Source: Pelargonium cotyledonis (taxonomy: Eukaryota > Streptophyta > Magnoliopsida > Geraniales > Geraniaceae). From it: DNA of 23,511 nt. The notes under the pieces were generated by a model. It did no database searches. It had not been told where the DNA came from and saw only the letters and a list, made by a program, of their open reading frames with translations. A program made the position numbers and the translations under genes. Below, piece by piece: positions 1 to 10,070 of this stretch. The number at the start of each line of letters is the position of its first letter. Position 1 is the first letter of the stretch. The stretch covers positions 1 to 23,511 of the forward strand of contig JAYMTA010000866.1 of the NCBI GenBank assembly GCA_036897625.1, in the 5' to 3' direction.

Positions 1-760
1 AGCTCCGACGATGGCCGCGCCTTCGTCTTCGAGCTCCAACAGTGGCCGTGAACGGTGGCCACGCCGCCGGCGAGAAGAGGGGCGGGTGAGAAAAGGGTAA
101 AGTGAGAAAATGGCTAAAGTGAAAAAATTAAAAGCTTGAGGGCTAAAGCGAAAAACTTTAAAAAAAATTGAGGGCTAAAGTGAAAAAAACTGAAAAGTTT
201 GAGCAATAAAATAATTATATATCATACAATCAATCAATGACACATGTCAAAAAGTTTTCAATTTTATTTTTATAAATGTTATATAAGCTCACACATCATC
301 GTCGCATAGAAAAAAATATACAATAAAATAAAAATAAAAGTCACATAAGGGCATTTAACGGATTCTATCATCTTATTTAACGAAGTTTCATTCCGTCAAC
401 CACTTTTAGGACTACTTTGAACTAAATCCGAACACTTGGCTGAACTTTAGACTGCTGCTTATCACTTGATAGTTTGAGGATTAAATTGAAACGTTTTGAA
501 TAGTACAATGAATAAAATGAACATTTTTCTAATATGGAGGCATTCAAAATCTAATATGGCTCGATATGATCATGCCAGTTTTTAAAATCAAATATATCCC
601 ACCAAAATTTGTATTGGGTTAATCAAATTCGATTATTTAAAACTAAAAGATCAAAGTTTGCTTGATTGTAACCCTATCAAAATCGGATCACTATTTGTCA
701 AACTGACCGAAAATCCAAATGGTTTGATAGAGTTGTTACCCTAAACATGAAGATAAGAGA
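1..760. other. Left-edge intergenic DNA, probably degraded repeat
   Basis: There is no convincing coding region. The first 90 bases are GC-rich, then the composition drops sharply to AT-rich. Between 95 and 188 a short phrase of the type GGCTAAAGTGAAAAA recurs at 95 (degenerate), 112, 141 and 173. A related phrase (TTGAGGATTAAATTGAAACG) lies near 474-493. Such phrases are common near the ends of plant transposable elements, so this may be the tail of an element cut by the window edge. That is inference: no terminal repeat or target duplication is visible. Confidence 0.35.
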
Positions 761-933
761 ATGATTTATAAACTAGACGACATCGTTTCAATGTTCCGAA
801 TGAAAAATCTCAGTTCCAAGCACACATTGAGTTGGCAAATCCACCACCTTTCGAAAATCTTGAGACCCACAGTTCACACACTCAAAACTCAGAATCGCGA
901 ACACGTCGCTGAGCGAGCGACCTCTGAGCTTCC

Positions 934-3900
934 ATGGCTACCAACACATCACCATTTTCTTCGTCCCTTCAAGCTCTAAACCATCCTCTGTCGAGACCAT
1001 TTTCAGCTACTTCATCACGTCTTCGATTCTGCACACAAATTAGCCATCCTTCGTTTCGAGTTCGAACCCACAAAAGACCCATCCGAATTTCAATCATCAA
1101 ATCTCAGTCCGATGTTAAGAAAGAGGAAATCGTCATCGTCGGCGCCGGAATCGCTGGCCTCGCCACCGCCCTTTCCCTCCACAGGTCAATTTAATCAAAC
1201 CAATTTGCACCAATTAGCGGAATCTCAGAACATTTGTGTCTAGAAGTTATTGTAAATGCTTGTTATGGAGTGAATCTAATCTGGGTAATTGTTAAAATGT
1301 TGAATTTAATCAGACTTGGAGTTGGGTCAGTGGTGCTTGAGCAATCAGATTCGCTTCGAACTGGAGGTACCTCACTCACTCTTTTCAAAAATGGGTGGCG
1401 GGTGCTGGATGCAATTGGAGTTGGGGCTTCTCTCAGGACCCAGTTTCTGGAAATTAAAGGGTATAGTTTCTGGAAATTAAAGGGTATAGTTTCTAAGTTC
1501 ATTAAAATTGAAAAGCACACTATAATGTGATGATTTTTGCAATTTGCAACATTAATTCTCTAGTTGGTGAAGGGGTTGGTTCACTAACCAGGTTGATTCT
1601 TCCCTTTTCAATTGTGCTGCTCAAGTTGGTACTTGATTCATAAAAATTTGATTAGTTGAGTAATGACCCATTATTTGGTGGAGTGTGGAATTAATTGGTG
1701 TAGTGAATTCGGGTTGTTTATATTGCAAGTTGCAGCGTTATAATTTTCAGCTGGTTGAATGGACTGATCACTGATGTACTGGTCAGGTTGAATTCTTCTG
1801 CTTTAGATGAGTAGTTGGGTTCATTAATGGTTGGTTACATTCATTGTACCAGTTGATTTGTGAACTAGACATTATGAACTGGATATGGGTTAAGACTTAA
1901 ATGCATGTGCCATGTTCGATCTTGGATGTTACTATTTTTACTGTGAATCGATTAATTTTATTGTCTCTATGATGAAGCCAGATATATAATTGCATGCATT
2001 CCATGAAAGTACATATATTTACACAGGTGTTATGGTCAAGTTTAGTCATTGTAGAATTTGAGCTGTCATACTAGAAGGTGATCTATGCATGTGAACCGAA
2101 GACCGAGGGAGAGGTTAAGTTATCAGGCAGTAGACCATAACGTGCTCTTATACCTTATAGAATTTCATTATTTTATATTGAGCTACATATAAGAGCTCAA
2201 TCCTGTAAAAAGACAACCTTGTTGTTAGTTGATGAGTTTGACTTTCACCTTTATATGTGCCCTTATTTTTCTGTTTTCCATCAGTTTGGGACTTTCCGTG
2301 CAACAAAAACATGTTTTTTGAGTTGTATAGAACTATTGAATTTCAATTTCGGCCTTGAATGTTGGCAATTTGTTAGTGCATTACTTTTGTTCCTAACCTC
2401 GCTCATGGCATCAGCTGCTGTGCAGGATGGTGATAAAGTCCGAATCTGGGATAGAGCTGCGTTCTTTCCAGTTTAAAGATGAAGATGAGAGGTATTTGTC
2501 ATTTTCTTGCTATTTTGTGATTATTTGTTTTATTGAAATCTCCAAATAGAAGCATATTGTCCCATGAATGAAATTTTCATTTTATTATGTTCATTTCTTG
2601 GAATGGCTTGATGGCACAGCCAAGAGGTTCGTGCTGTAGAGAGGAGAATACTTTTGGAAACTCTGGCTAGTCAGCTGCCGGCAGAGTCGGTCCATTTTTC
2701 TTCAAAGCTGGCAAAGATAAAAAAAAGTGAAAATAGTGAAACTTTGTTAGAACTTGTGGATGGGAGACAAATAGCTGCGAAGGTTAGTCTACTATGGTTT
2801 TCAATGTCTTAACTAACACAAAAATTTTCATGTATGGTTATAATTTGCCTGAGCTGTTTTAGTGAAGCTTACATGAACTGTTGATCTTTTATCCTTTGTC
2901 ATCTTCATTTGTTAATCAACTGTAGACCAGAATAATTAGATATTTGACTTGATGGTTTTATCATGTCAATTATGTTTGCTCAAATTCATGCTTTTCAACA
3001 GATTGTAATTGGCTGTGACGGGATTCGATCTCCAATTGCTAAATGGATGGGATTCTCCGAGCCTAAGTATGTTGGGCATTGTGCTTTCCGGGGGCTTGGA
3101 TTTTATCCCAATGGGCAGCCATTTGAGCCAAAAGTGAATTATGTCTATGGAAGAGGGCTGCGTGCTGGATACGTTCCTGTTTCTCCTACACAAGTTTACT
3201 GGTTTATCTGCTTCAACAGCTCATCTCCAGGTACGTTTTATATTCATGATTTTATGGTAGAGAAACTAGTGCAATGAACATCTGAATCAATCCTATTAGG
3301 TCAATTCACTATGTTCTACAATGGGTTCCATATTTTGTATCCTCAACTCAACTATCTGGACCAGTAGCCACATTTAATCACCATAATCTTCTTAATTATC
3401 CTCAGTTGAAAAGAATGTTAAAACTTAAAAGCATAAACTTGAGTTTGTTAACTTGTCCCAAACACTCTTAAGTCTTAACACATACTCATTGCAGGTCCAA
3501 AAAATACCGATCCATCTATATTGAAGAAGGAAGCTGCAGAACTAGTCAGGAACTGGCCTTCCGAACTTTTGAAGCTCATAGACATCACTCCAGATGACAC
3601 AATCATTAAAACACCTTTGGTGGACCGTTGGCTGTGGCCCGCTATAAGCCCTCCTGCATCAGCAGGAAGAATAGTGCTCGTTGGAGATGCGTGGCACCCG
3701 ATGACTCCCAATCTCGGGCAAGGTGCTTGTTGTGCATTGGAGGATTCAGTAGTTTTGGCAAGAAAGCTTGCAAGTGCAATCAATTCTGGACCAGAGTCTC
3801 TGGAAGATGCTCTGAGTTCATATCAACGTGAAAGATGGCCTCGTGTCTTTCCATTAAGTGTGCGTGCAAATCTCGTAGGATCACTCTTGCAGTGGGAAAA

Positions 3901-4000
3901 TCCTGTCGTGTGTTCAGTGCGGAACAATATCATCATACCTAAGGTTGTTAGAATTGGACCACTGTTGGAGCATACAAATTTTGAGTGTGAGCCTCTATAG
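934..4000 (+). CDS. CTF2A: Plastid-type FAD-dependent monooxygenase, CTF2/zeaxanthin epoxidase-like, six exons
   Basis: Exons 934-1184, 1314-1460, 2426-2491, 2620-2782, 3002-3230 and 3495-4000 join in phase at GT-AG borders into 453 codons plus TAG. Residues 1-65 are rich in Ser, Thr and Arg with few acidic residues, like a chloroplast transit peptide. The FAD-binding Rossmann motif GAGIAG is at 70-75, the CDG segment typical of flavin hydroxylases at 214-216, and the second FAD motif (LVGDAWHPMTPNLGQG) around 347-362. The end, HTNFECEPL, is typical of the plant CTF2A/CTF2B family. Family members are NAD(P)H- and FAD-dependent monooxygenases related to salicylate hydroxylase and zeaxanthin epoxidase; the substrate is not known from sequence. 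The ATG at 934 has a good context (CCATGGCT). Exon 2 ends inside a 23-bp tandem duplication that copies the splice donor; only the first donor keeps the frame. A possible TATA (TTTATAAA) is near 765 and AATAAA is at 4208-4213. The gene looks intact. Confidence 0.9.
1444..1489 (+). repeat. 23-bp tandem duplication across an exon 2 splice donor
   Basis: The unit TTTCTGGAAATTAAAGGGTA plus TAG occurs twice, perfectly, at 1444-1466 and 1467-1489. Each copy carries the same donor context AAAGG|GTATAG, so two identical 5' splice sites stand 23 nt apart. The first (exon end 1460) joins in frame to exon 3 at 2426. The second (exon end 1483) shifts the frame and meets a TGA three codons into exon 3. 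Confidence 0.95.
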
Positions 4001-4457
4001 CAACTTATCAGATTTCAAGCCAACGAGACCTGATAACGGGAAAGATGGAAAGTTTCATTACATCTAAACTTCAACGAACATCTCTCTTCCCTGAGACACA
4101 ACATCCTTTGTAATTCATTGTAATTTGTAAACAGAATAGAAATATATATACCCAGATGGCCAGATCAGTAGCTTCTGTTGTAAACTCACATTTGTGATAA
4201 TATTATTAATAAAAAAGTATAATATCAATATTGATCTACATAGTATCATTTCTCTGTCTTCAACTTTTTCACTAGATGAACTGAGCTCTAGTATGAGTAA
4301 AGAAATGGAAATAACAACAGAGTCATCAATTTAATAGAAAGAATGAATTTTACAGTATACTGCTACATGTCTCACACACTACCTCAGTCAAATAAAATGG
4401 GAATATAGCTCAAATTTGGTGATGTACCATTGTTTTGTTGGATTGAGTTCCTGTGGC
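4001..4457. other. Convergent 3' ends of two genes
   Basis: This AT-rich stretch holds the 3' UTR of the monooxygenase (+), with AATAAA at 4208-4213, and probably the 3' UTR of the small membrane-protein gene (-). No other gene is visible. The two transcripts run towards each other and may end within about 200 bases or overlap. Confidence 0.55.
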
Positions 4458-5070
4458 TCAAATTTTGCTGGCAAGCTCAATCTGTTCCTGCACCATCTTC
4501 AATACCTCAATATTCTGCTCCTGCTTCTGCAATGTAAAAAAAACACATATTTCATCTTTTCTGTACTTCAATTTCCCAGAATTTACACAAAGATGTGCAT
4601 GATTAAAATATGGTTTCATGTAATTTCATCTTCTCTATCCTTCAACCCATTTCTATGAATCAGATACAGACCCATAATTCTGAGAAGTTGCAATAACCAA
4701 ACAACAGCAACAAAATCATAAATTGTTCATCTACTAGAGATGAAACTTGCATATTGTTGAAGATTCAATTCGAAATCAATACAAATTAAGCGGGTAACGG
4801 TAAAATACCAGGATGAGAGAAGAACCAGAGGACGACGGCGCAGAAGATGAGGAGGAGAGGGATGAGATGGATGGCGTTCTCGGCAGATCTGAGCCGGGAC
4901 CGCTCTTTCCTGCCGGCGTGGGAGAGCGGATCGTATGTGGGCAGCTGCTTTGCCGCCTCTGCTGCGCCTTCCCTTCCTCTCGAGCTCTGCTGTTTCGGCG
5001 GCGACGACGCCGACGGCGGGCTCATGAAGAACTCGTCGGAGACGCGGGAGCTACTCGACGATCTGTACAT
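4458..5070 (-). CDS. Small single-pass membrane protein of unknown function, probably two exons
   Basis: The ATG at 5070-5068 opens a protein starting MYRSSSSSRVSDEFF. A Pro/Ser-rich stretch follows, then the segment LPTYDPLSHAGRKERSRLRS, then a hydrophobic helix (HLIPLLLIFCAVVLWFF), so it is probably tail-anchored or single-pass. I recognise the layout of a small plant-specific membrane family but know no function. Read without splicing the frame stops at 4786 (94 residues). A likely donor is at 4808-4807 (exon end 4809) and a clear acceptor (TTTACATTGCAG) precedes 4526. Exon 2 has an open reading KQEQNIEVLKMVQEQIELASKI to a TGA at 4460-4458. That reading needs a phase-0 junction, whereas the visible donor is phase 1 and would give a short tail ending near 4507. 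The C-terminus is therefore unresolved. An upstream TTG-led extension to 5091 is not needed. A TATA-like box sits on this strand at 5151-5161. Confidence 0.7.
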
Positions 5071-5150
5071 TTTTGTGGATTGGATTGTCAACTACAGAAG
5101 AAGAGCACAGAGCCTTCTACTCTCTGACTCTGTCTCTACAAAATGCTGAT

Positions 5151-5161
5151 TCTATATAATA
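5151..5161 (-). promoter_or_regulatory. TATA-like box of the small membrane-protein gene
   Basis: On the minus strand the sequence reads TATTATATAGA, about 80 bases upstream of the ATG at 5070. The spacing would give a 5' UTR of roughly 50 bases, which fits a compact plant promoter. This rests on position and motif only. Confidence 0.45.
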
Positions 5162-5810
5162 CCAAAAGCTAATGGTTCGTGATTGTGAAAATTCTATGCT
5201 AAACTCGATTATTTGCGTTAATTACTGGTAATTAATATAAATAAGATAAAATTATTTGAAAGTACAACTGTCACATGATTAATTGATTCTCGCTGCAGAC
5301 ATAATTACGTGTTCCCACCAACGAGGTTTAATTTAAATGCCAAATTCGTTGCTTACCAGGAAAAACCGAAAACGGAGGGTACGATGGTCATTGCACGATG
5401 GTGGATTAAATTATAATCCATAATATCCAGCTCATCTCTGCCGCCGTTGTTGACTCCGGTAAGTTTGATGCACGCGCCCCGCGAGAGTCGGCATGTTGTG
5501 TCGACACGGTTGCATGCACATTGGAAAAGTGTTGGGTTGGGTTGTGTTGCGTGCGTGCGCGTCTGACTTGTGAAGCAGCGGCGAAACAACCAGCAACTTT
5601 CTCTTAGCGCGCGTGTCAAACACATCTTTTGTGAAATTACCGAGACACGATCCTTTTCATGTTGGAGGTCAAAATTTGTGAACCCTATACTGATGTTCCC
5701 ATTAGGGTCTCTTCTCTCGTGTTGTTTACTACCGCCCCTCCTAATCTCTTACGAAGACTCGTTATATTGGGTGTTTGAAAATCAATCCATCTAAACAAAT
5801 TTGACAAAAA
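5162..5810. other. Intergenic DNA with a GC-richer island
   Basis: This region lies upstream of the minus-strand gene. The part at about 5440-5610 is GC-richer and rich in GTGCGTGCGCG-type steps, between AT-rich flanks. The longest open frames here (for example minus strand 5353-5625) lack family features and lie on opposite strands of the same bases, so I call no gene. The island could be promoter-proximal DNA or an old insertion. Confidence 0.4.
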
Positions 5811-6143
5811 ATTCGAAGATCAAACTAGTTCGGAGCACTAAGTTCACAAATCAATTTGCAGAAAAAAAAATGAACACTATCAAATTGAATCACAGTAACT
5901 AAAACATTATGAATAATCAAGTCGAGGATATTGAAATCATTTCCATCAAATTGAATAAGCAAGCCAAAGGCACAAAAAAAAAATTGAAAATCAAATTAAT
6001 TCGTGGGGCACTCGGTTCACAAATCAACCCGCAAACAAAAATGTAACACTACCAAATTGAGCTACAATAACTAAAACATCATGAATAATCAAGTCGAAAG
6101 TACTGAAATCATTTTCATCAAATTGAATAAGCAAGCCAAATAC
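5811..6143. repeat. Diverged tandem duplication, unit about 172 bp
   Basis: Two copies lie head to tail. Markers line up at a constant offset: GTTCACAAATCAA at 5842 and 6015, GAATAATCAAGTCGA at 5911 and 6083, and ATAAGCAAGCCAAA at 5955 and 6127, giving offsets of 172-173. The copies differ by many substitutions and small indels, so the duplication is old. I see no coding potential in it. Confidence 0.85.
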
Positions 6144-6540
6144 ACTGGAATCCTTCCCCTCCACCTAAAGAGCGCAAACAATTGAAAACGATTTAATATG
6201 AAATTTAAGACAATCGCATGAAAGTTGTTGTCGACTGTCCCTCGACGACACCAGATCTACCATCTGATCTGATAACAAACTCGAAGGTTAATCTGAGGGC
6301 TCCAGTTGAACCACATTCTCCTTCCCTGCAACCACAATAACTCTACAATTTCCCTACGCACACACCAATTGAAAAAAATCACAGCGAATCTATGCCACCA
6401 ATACACAAACCTAACAACCTTTTAACTTACTATCGAAGTAAGACTCGCTATCTAAACGATAAACACCACAATTAGATATATGTAAACTCAAGAGACTGCC
6501 GCCACTTTGAAACTCAGGCGCTATCGTACGAAAACTCTAA
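6144..6540. other. Intergenic DNA without recognisable genes
   Basis: This AT-rich spacer sits between the tandem duplication and the left end of the split MITE. No open frame, RNA gene or clear repeat is visible. It ends with CTCTAA; the final TAA (6538-6540) is the left copy of the MITE target duplication. Confidence 0.5.
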
Positions 6541-6580
6541 GGTGGCATTCGTTTAAAGTAGTTTTTAACTTAATTTAAAG

Positions 6581-6589
6581 AGTTAAACC
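6581..6589. repeat. Left target-site duplication of the LINE
   Basis: AGTTAAACC at 6581-6589 is repeated exactly at 9465-9473, directly after the LINE poly(A). With one mismatch the match extends to 12 bases. It marks target-primed insertion into the MITE. Confidence 0.8.
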
Positions 6590-6605
6590 CTCAATATGGA
6601 GGAGC

Positions 6606-7693
6606 GTGATATGTTGGACAGTAGGATTGAGTTGGAGGAGGTTAAAAAGGGCGTTATTTGATATGCAACCTTGGAAGGCTCCGGGCCCGGATGGCTTTCA
6701 AGCCGGGTTTTTTCATACCTTTTGGGATTATTGGAGTGTCAGACTGCACTATTTAGTTAAGGACAGCTCTGAATCGGGAGTATTCCGGCCTCCCTCAATG
6801 ATACTTTGTTGGTTTTGATACCGAAAGTGGAGCAACCTACTTCTTTATCGCAGTTCCGTCCAATTAGTTTGAGCTCGACGCTTCTTAAATTGATTACCAA
6901 CGTGTTGGTGAATCGGCTTCGACCTTTGCTGGATGATTTGGTGGGTCCCAATCAAGCTAGCTTCATCCCGGGGCGTCTAGCCCGCGATGACATATTGGTC
7001 GCTCAAGAGCTTATTCATAAGTTTAAAATCACGACATCAGGGACGGGGTTTATTGCCGTAAAAATTGATCTTAAGAAGACTTATGATAGGGTGCGCTAGG
7101 ACTTTCTTGAAGAAACGTTGATGTATTTTGGGTTCTCACCAAAATGGATCAGGCTGATTGTGTTTACTGTTAGTTCAGTTCGTATGTCAGTGTTGTGGAA
7201 TAGGGCTAAATCGGAGTCGTTTGAAATGCAACGGGGTCTGCACCAGGGAGACCCTCTCTCACCGTATCTTTTTTTGTTGTGTATGGAACAGCTCGGGTAC
7301 TTGATTGGTCAAAGAGTAGAGACGGGTTTGTGGGAGTCTATTCGTCTAAAGCGGGATGATATTGGTGTGTCCCATCTCTTTTTTACTGACAATCTTCTGC
7401 TCTTCGCTAAGGCCTCGGTGACGCAGGCAAGTATTTTGGTTGGGGTCTTGAATGAGTTCTGCGACACTTTGGGACAAAAAGTTAATCTTCTCAAATCAAA
7501 ATTTATTTATTCTCCGGTTGTCTCGAGGGCTCAGAAGAGACGAATAGGAGTAATCTTGGGCATTAGATGCACTGATGATTTGAGGATGTACCTGGGTGTT
7601 CCCCTCCATTGCAACAAGATGTGGGAGTCAGATTTTAAATACTTGGTTGATAAACAAGTAACCGACTTGCGGGATAGAAGGCAAAACACCTGA
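6606..7693 (+). pseudogene. LINE reverse transcriptase domain, broken
   Basis: The domain is carried by three consecutive open stretches: 6606-6818, 6806-7099 (shifted frame) and 7118-7693. The palm motif that is normally FADD reads FTDN, changing one of the two catalytic aspartates to Asn. Together with the frameshift and the TAG at 7097-7099 (Trp expected in KAYDRVRWDF-type contexts), this rules out a working enzyme. Confidence 0.9.
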
Positions 7694-9428
7694 CTTTGGC
7701 AGGAAGGGCCACGCTTATAAAATCAGTGACTTTGGCTGTGGAAAATCATGTTATACAGGCCAAGTGGCTGCCACGCTCTGTCTGTTCTAAACTGGATCAG
7801 CTGAATAGATTTTTTTGTGGGGCGGAAGCATGGATCAACGTAAGCTCCATCTAGTAGCCTGAGACTCAGTGTGCAAAGCTAAGTTGGTGGGGGGATTGGG
7901 TATTCGAAAGGCTTCTGTGATGAATGCAGCAATGCTTGGTAAAGTTTGTTGGCAGGTCGTTGGAGAATCGACATTTCTTTGGGCTCATCTCTTCAGGGAG
8001 AAGTACGATCGAAATGATGCGATTCTTGCCGAGGAGTGCCCCCAGAATGCTTCACGAGTATGGAAAGGCATCTCAAAATGTACCTTTGTTCTACAGTAGG
8101 GTCTTATTTGGAAAGTGGGGGACGGAGCTCAAATTGATTTCTTCCACGATTCTTGGCTTGAGGGATGTTCCATCGCGTAGCAATTGAGAGTTAATTGCCC
8201 CCAAGGAATGACGGTGAATGGGCTTATTCGAGAGCAAGGTGAGTGGGATTTTGAATTGATTCAGAGCATTCTTCCTAAGCTCTTCGTTGATAAGGTAGTG
8301 GGCTATCCTCTCTCTCGGGACCCAGTTCGAAAAGAGACTTTTGTTTGGAAAGCTGACCGGTCGTGGCTTTATTCTGTTAAGTCTACCTATTTACTTATCT
8401 CGGGCTTTCCAGGGATTGGGGTGTCTGCTTGGAAAAGAATTTGGGAAGCTTCGGGTCTGAGTAAGTGGTGGCATTTGTGTTGGTTGGCGAGACGTGGGTG
8501 TATGCACACAGGAGCCCTTTGTTTCAGTCGAAACATCAGCTCTTCTCCGGAGTGTCTTATCTGTGGAGCCTCTGGTGAGGATGACTTACATATGCTCCGG
8601 GATTGTGAGGTTGCCAAGTATGTCTGGATTAGGTTAGTTCCTCCCGCTCTTCTTCCTACGTTTTTCTCAGTTCAGGTTTCGGATTGGATTGATTTGAATT
8701 TTGCTCATTTTCGTTTGAGTGTGGGAACTTTGAATTGGGGTTGGATTTTTGGAGCCGCTATTTAGTTATTTTGGAGATGGCGATGTGCTGTGCTTTTTCA
8801 AACTGATTTCTGGATCCCTTCTAGGCCAGTAGAGTGTGTTTTAAGGGAGACTAAATCAGTGGCTGAGGTTATAGCTTCTTCGGCCAAGCCTCATACGAGA
8901 CAGCTCCTTAATGTTACCTGGAGACGTCCGAGAACAGGTTGCGTGAAACTTGATTGTGATAGGGCCTGTCGGGGTAACCCGGGGCTGTCGGCCATAGGAG
9001 GTGTTTTCAGATATGAGTCAGGCAATTGGTTACTGGGTTTTGCCAGGCCGTTAGGCCATAGTACCATCATGGTGGCGGAGCTCTGCGCCTTACGTTGGGG
9101 TCTCGAGCTTGCATGGGCTGAAGGTTGGCAAGATATTGAGGTAAATGTTGATTTAGTTTGTGTGGCTGATGCTGTGAACAAAGGTAGTTATGTTGGCTGG
9201 TTGGCTAAAGACATTCTTCATGATATTATTTGTTTGGTTAGAAAGGATTGAAATGTTACTGTTTCGCATTGGTACCGTGAGGGTAATCGAGTGGCGGATG
9301 CTCTCGCAAATATGGGATTTGAGTTGGAGATGGGTGGCAAGGTTTTCTGGTCGGTTCCGGACGCTATTTCTAGGTTGGTTGATGATGACCGTAGTGGAGC
9401 TGTTACTGCTCGTACAGTCCTGGTGTAG
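7694..9428 (+). pseudogene. LINE C-terminal region: zinc knuckle and RNase H, broken
   Basis: After a frame break the reading LTLAGRATLIKSVTLAVENH is a standard post-RT segment of plant LINEs. It is followed by GGLGIRKASVMNAAMLGKVC, the zinc-knuckle segment at about 8549-8602 and the RNase H region. RNase H begins CVKLDCDRACRGNPG, where the usual DG pair has become DR, and contains ELCALRWGLELA and VNVDLVCVADAVN. A TGA at 9249-9251 interrupts the domain, but the same frame continues to the C-terminal VADALANMG motif. Confidence 0.88.
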
Positions 9429-9464
9429 TCTCTGTTTTTAGTTCCTTTCATTACCAAAAAAAAA

Positions 9465-9473
9465 AGTTAAACC
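9465..9473. repeat. Right target-site duplication of the LINE
   Basis: AGTTAAACC follows the poly(A) and matches 6581-6589. The first A cannot be separated from the tail. Confidence 0.8.
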
Positions 9474-9485
9474 ATCTTTCTCAAA

Positions 9486-9570
9486 AGTTAAATAATTCCA
9501 AATTCTAAGGAATTGAAATATCATGGTAGATGTAGTATTTCAATTGCTTAAAATTTGGAATTATTTAACT
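9486..9570. repeat. Strong hairpin in the MITE remnant
   Basis: The arms at 9486-9520 and 9536-9570 are inverted copies matching at 33 of 35 bases, with a 15-base loop. Weaker pairing continues outwards (TTTCTCAAA against TTTGAGGAAA). This is the fold-back of the MITE and, if transcribed, would form a pre-miRNA-sized stem. Confidence 0.85.
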
Positions 9571-9716
9571 CATTTGAGGAAATAGAATATTTTTTTAATC
9601 TCAAATATGTCCTCCTGAAAAAACTAAATGAACTCAATAATTGCAAATTCATAATACCCAACATGTCCCCAATTCCTTAGAACTCAATTAAATTTTTTTA
9701 AATGAACGCTACTTAA

Positions 9717-10060
9717 CTGAGTCTCAAAATAACAGAGGAAGAAGAAACCCTATTAAAAACTTGACTATTTTAGAACAAGAACAATATGTTTTTACTAGAA
9801 AGACCAATTTATTTTGCTACTAAATATCATACACTATAAAAAATCTTATTTCAATTTTTAAAAATCATTGTTGACCTATGTAAGTGGGTTAATGGTAAAA
9901 CATTTTAATTTGAAAAAAAAAAGTTATGATAATTAGTTAAGGCAATTGGGTAGATTGGTTAGAAACAAAAGTGAGAGGGGCATTTTGGTCAGACAAATGG
10001 CAACAACTTTGAGCTGTTTACTACGTCACCACCCCAACACCTGTTTCTATTAACTCCTCT
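9717..10060. other. AT-rich intergenic DNA upstream of the Rab gene
   Basis: No gene or repeat is visible. The proximal part acts as promoter sequence of the Rab gene: an ACGTCA core at 10023-10028, of the kind bound by bZIP factors, stands about 40 bases upstream of the TATA box. Confidence 0.4.
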
Positions 10061-10063
10061 CAA

Positions 10064-10070
10064 TATAAAA
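10064..10070 (+). promoter_or_regulatory. TATA box of the Rab gene
   Basis: TATAAAA at 10064-10070 lies about 170 bases before the ATG at 10242. The pyrimidine-rich stretch that follows is typical of a plant 5' UTR. Confidence 0.5.

Larger units (their letters stand above)
6590..9464 (+). mobile_element. 5'-truncated, defective LINE (non-LTR retrotransposon) with RT and RNase H
   Basis: The element lacks ORF1 and the endonuclease and begins inside the reverse transcriptase region at PWKAPGPDGFQAGFF. RT landmarks follow in order: FRPISL, NRLRP, PNQASFIPGR, KTYDRVR, GLHQGDPLSPYLF, then FTDNLLLF where active elements have FADD. A C-x2-C zinc-knuckle segment (CLICGASGEDDLHMLRDC) lies near 8549-8602. 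An RNase H-like domain spans about 8930-9410, ending with a WYREGNRVADALA segment. The frame is broken by a frameshift near 6806-6818, TAG in place of the expected Trp codon at 7097-7099, a stop after 7690, another near 7862 and others. A poly(A) tail is at 9456-9464 and a 9-bp target duplication flanks the copy. It is a dead plant L1-type copy with RNase H. Confidence 0.92.
6541..9713. mobile_element. Tourist-like (PIF/Harbinger) MITE interrupted by a LINE
   Basis: The left terminus GGTGGCATTCGTTT (6541-6554) and the reverse complement of the right terminus, AGTAGCGTTCATTT (9700-9713), match at 10 of 14 positions. TAA flanks both ends (6538-6540 and 9714-9716), the duplication expected for PIF/Harbinger elements. 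Without the LINE and its duplicated bases the MITE is about 290 bp. It carries no coding capacity. The right part includes a strong hairpin (9486-9570). Family assignment is inferred from the TIR type and the TAA duplication. Confidence 0.65.

Noticed and set aside
1..90. A GC-rich coding fragment at the left edge
   Set aside because: Too short, with no conserved motif in any frame.
4813..5149. Plus-strand open frames of about 100 codons
   Set aside because: They are antisense shadows of the small membrane-protein gene; their sequences are Arg/Glu-rich artefacts of its Ser/Pro codons.
5353..5625. Minus-strand open frames of 90 and 63 codons
   Set aside because: They overlap each other in different frames, have no recognisable domain, and lie in a GC-rich patch that keeps frames open by chance.
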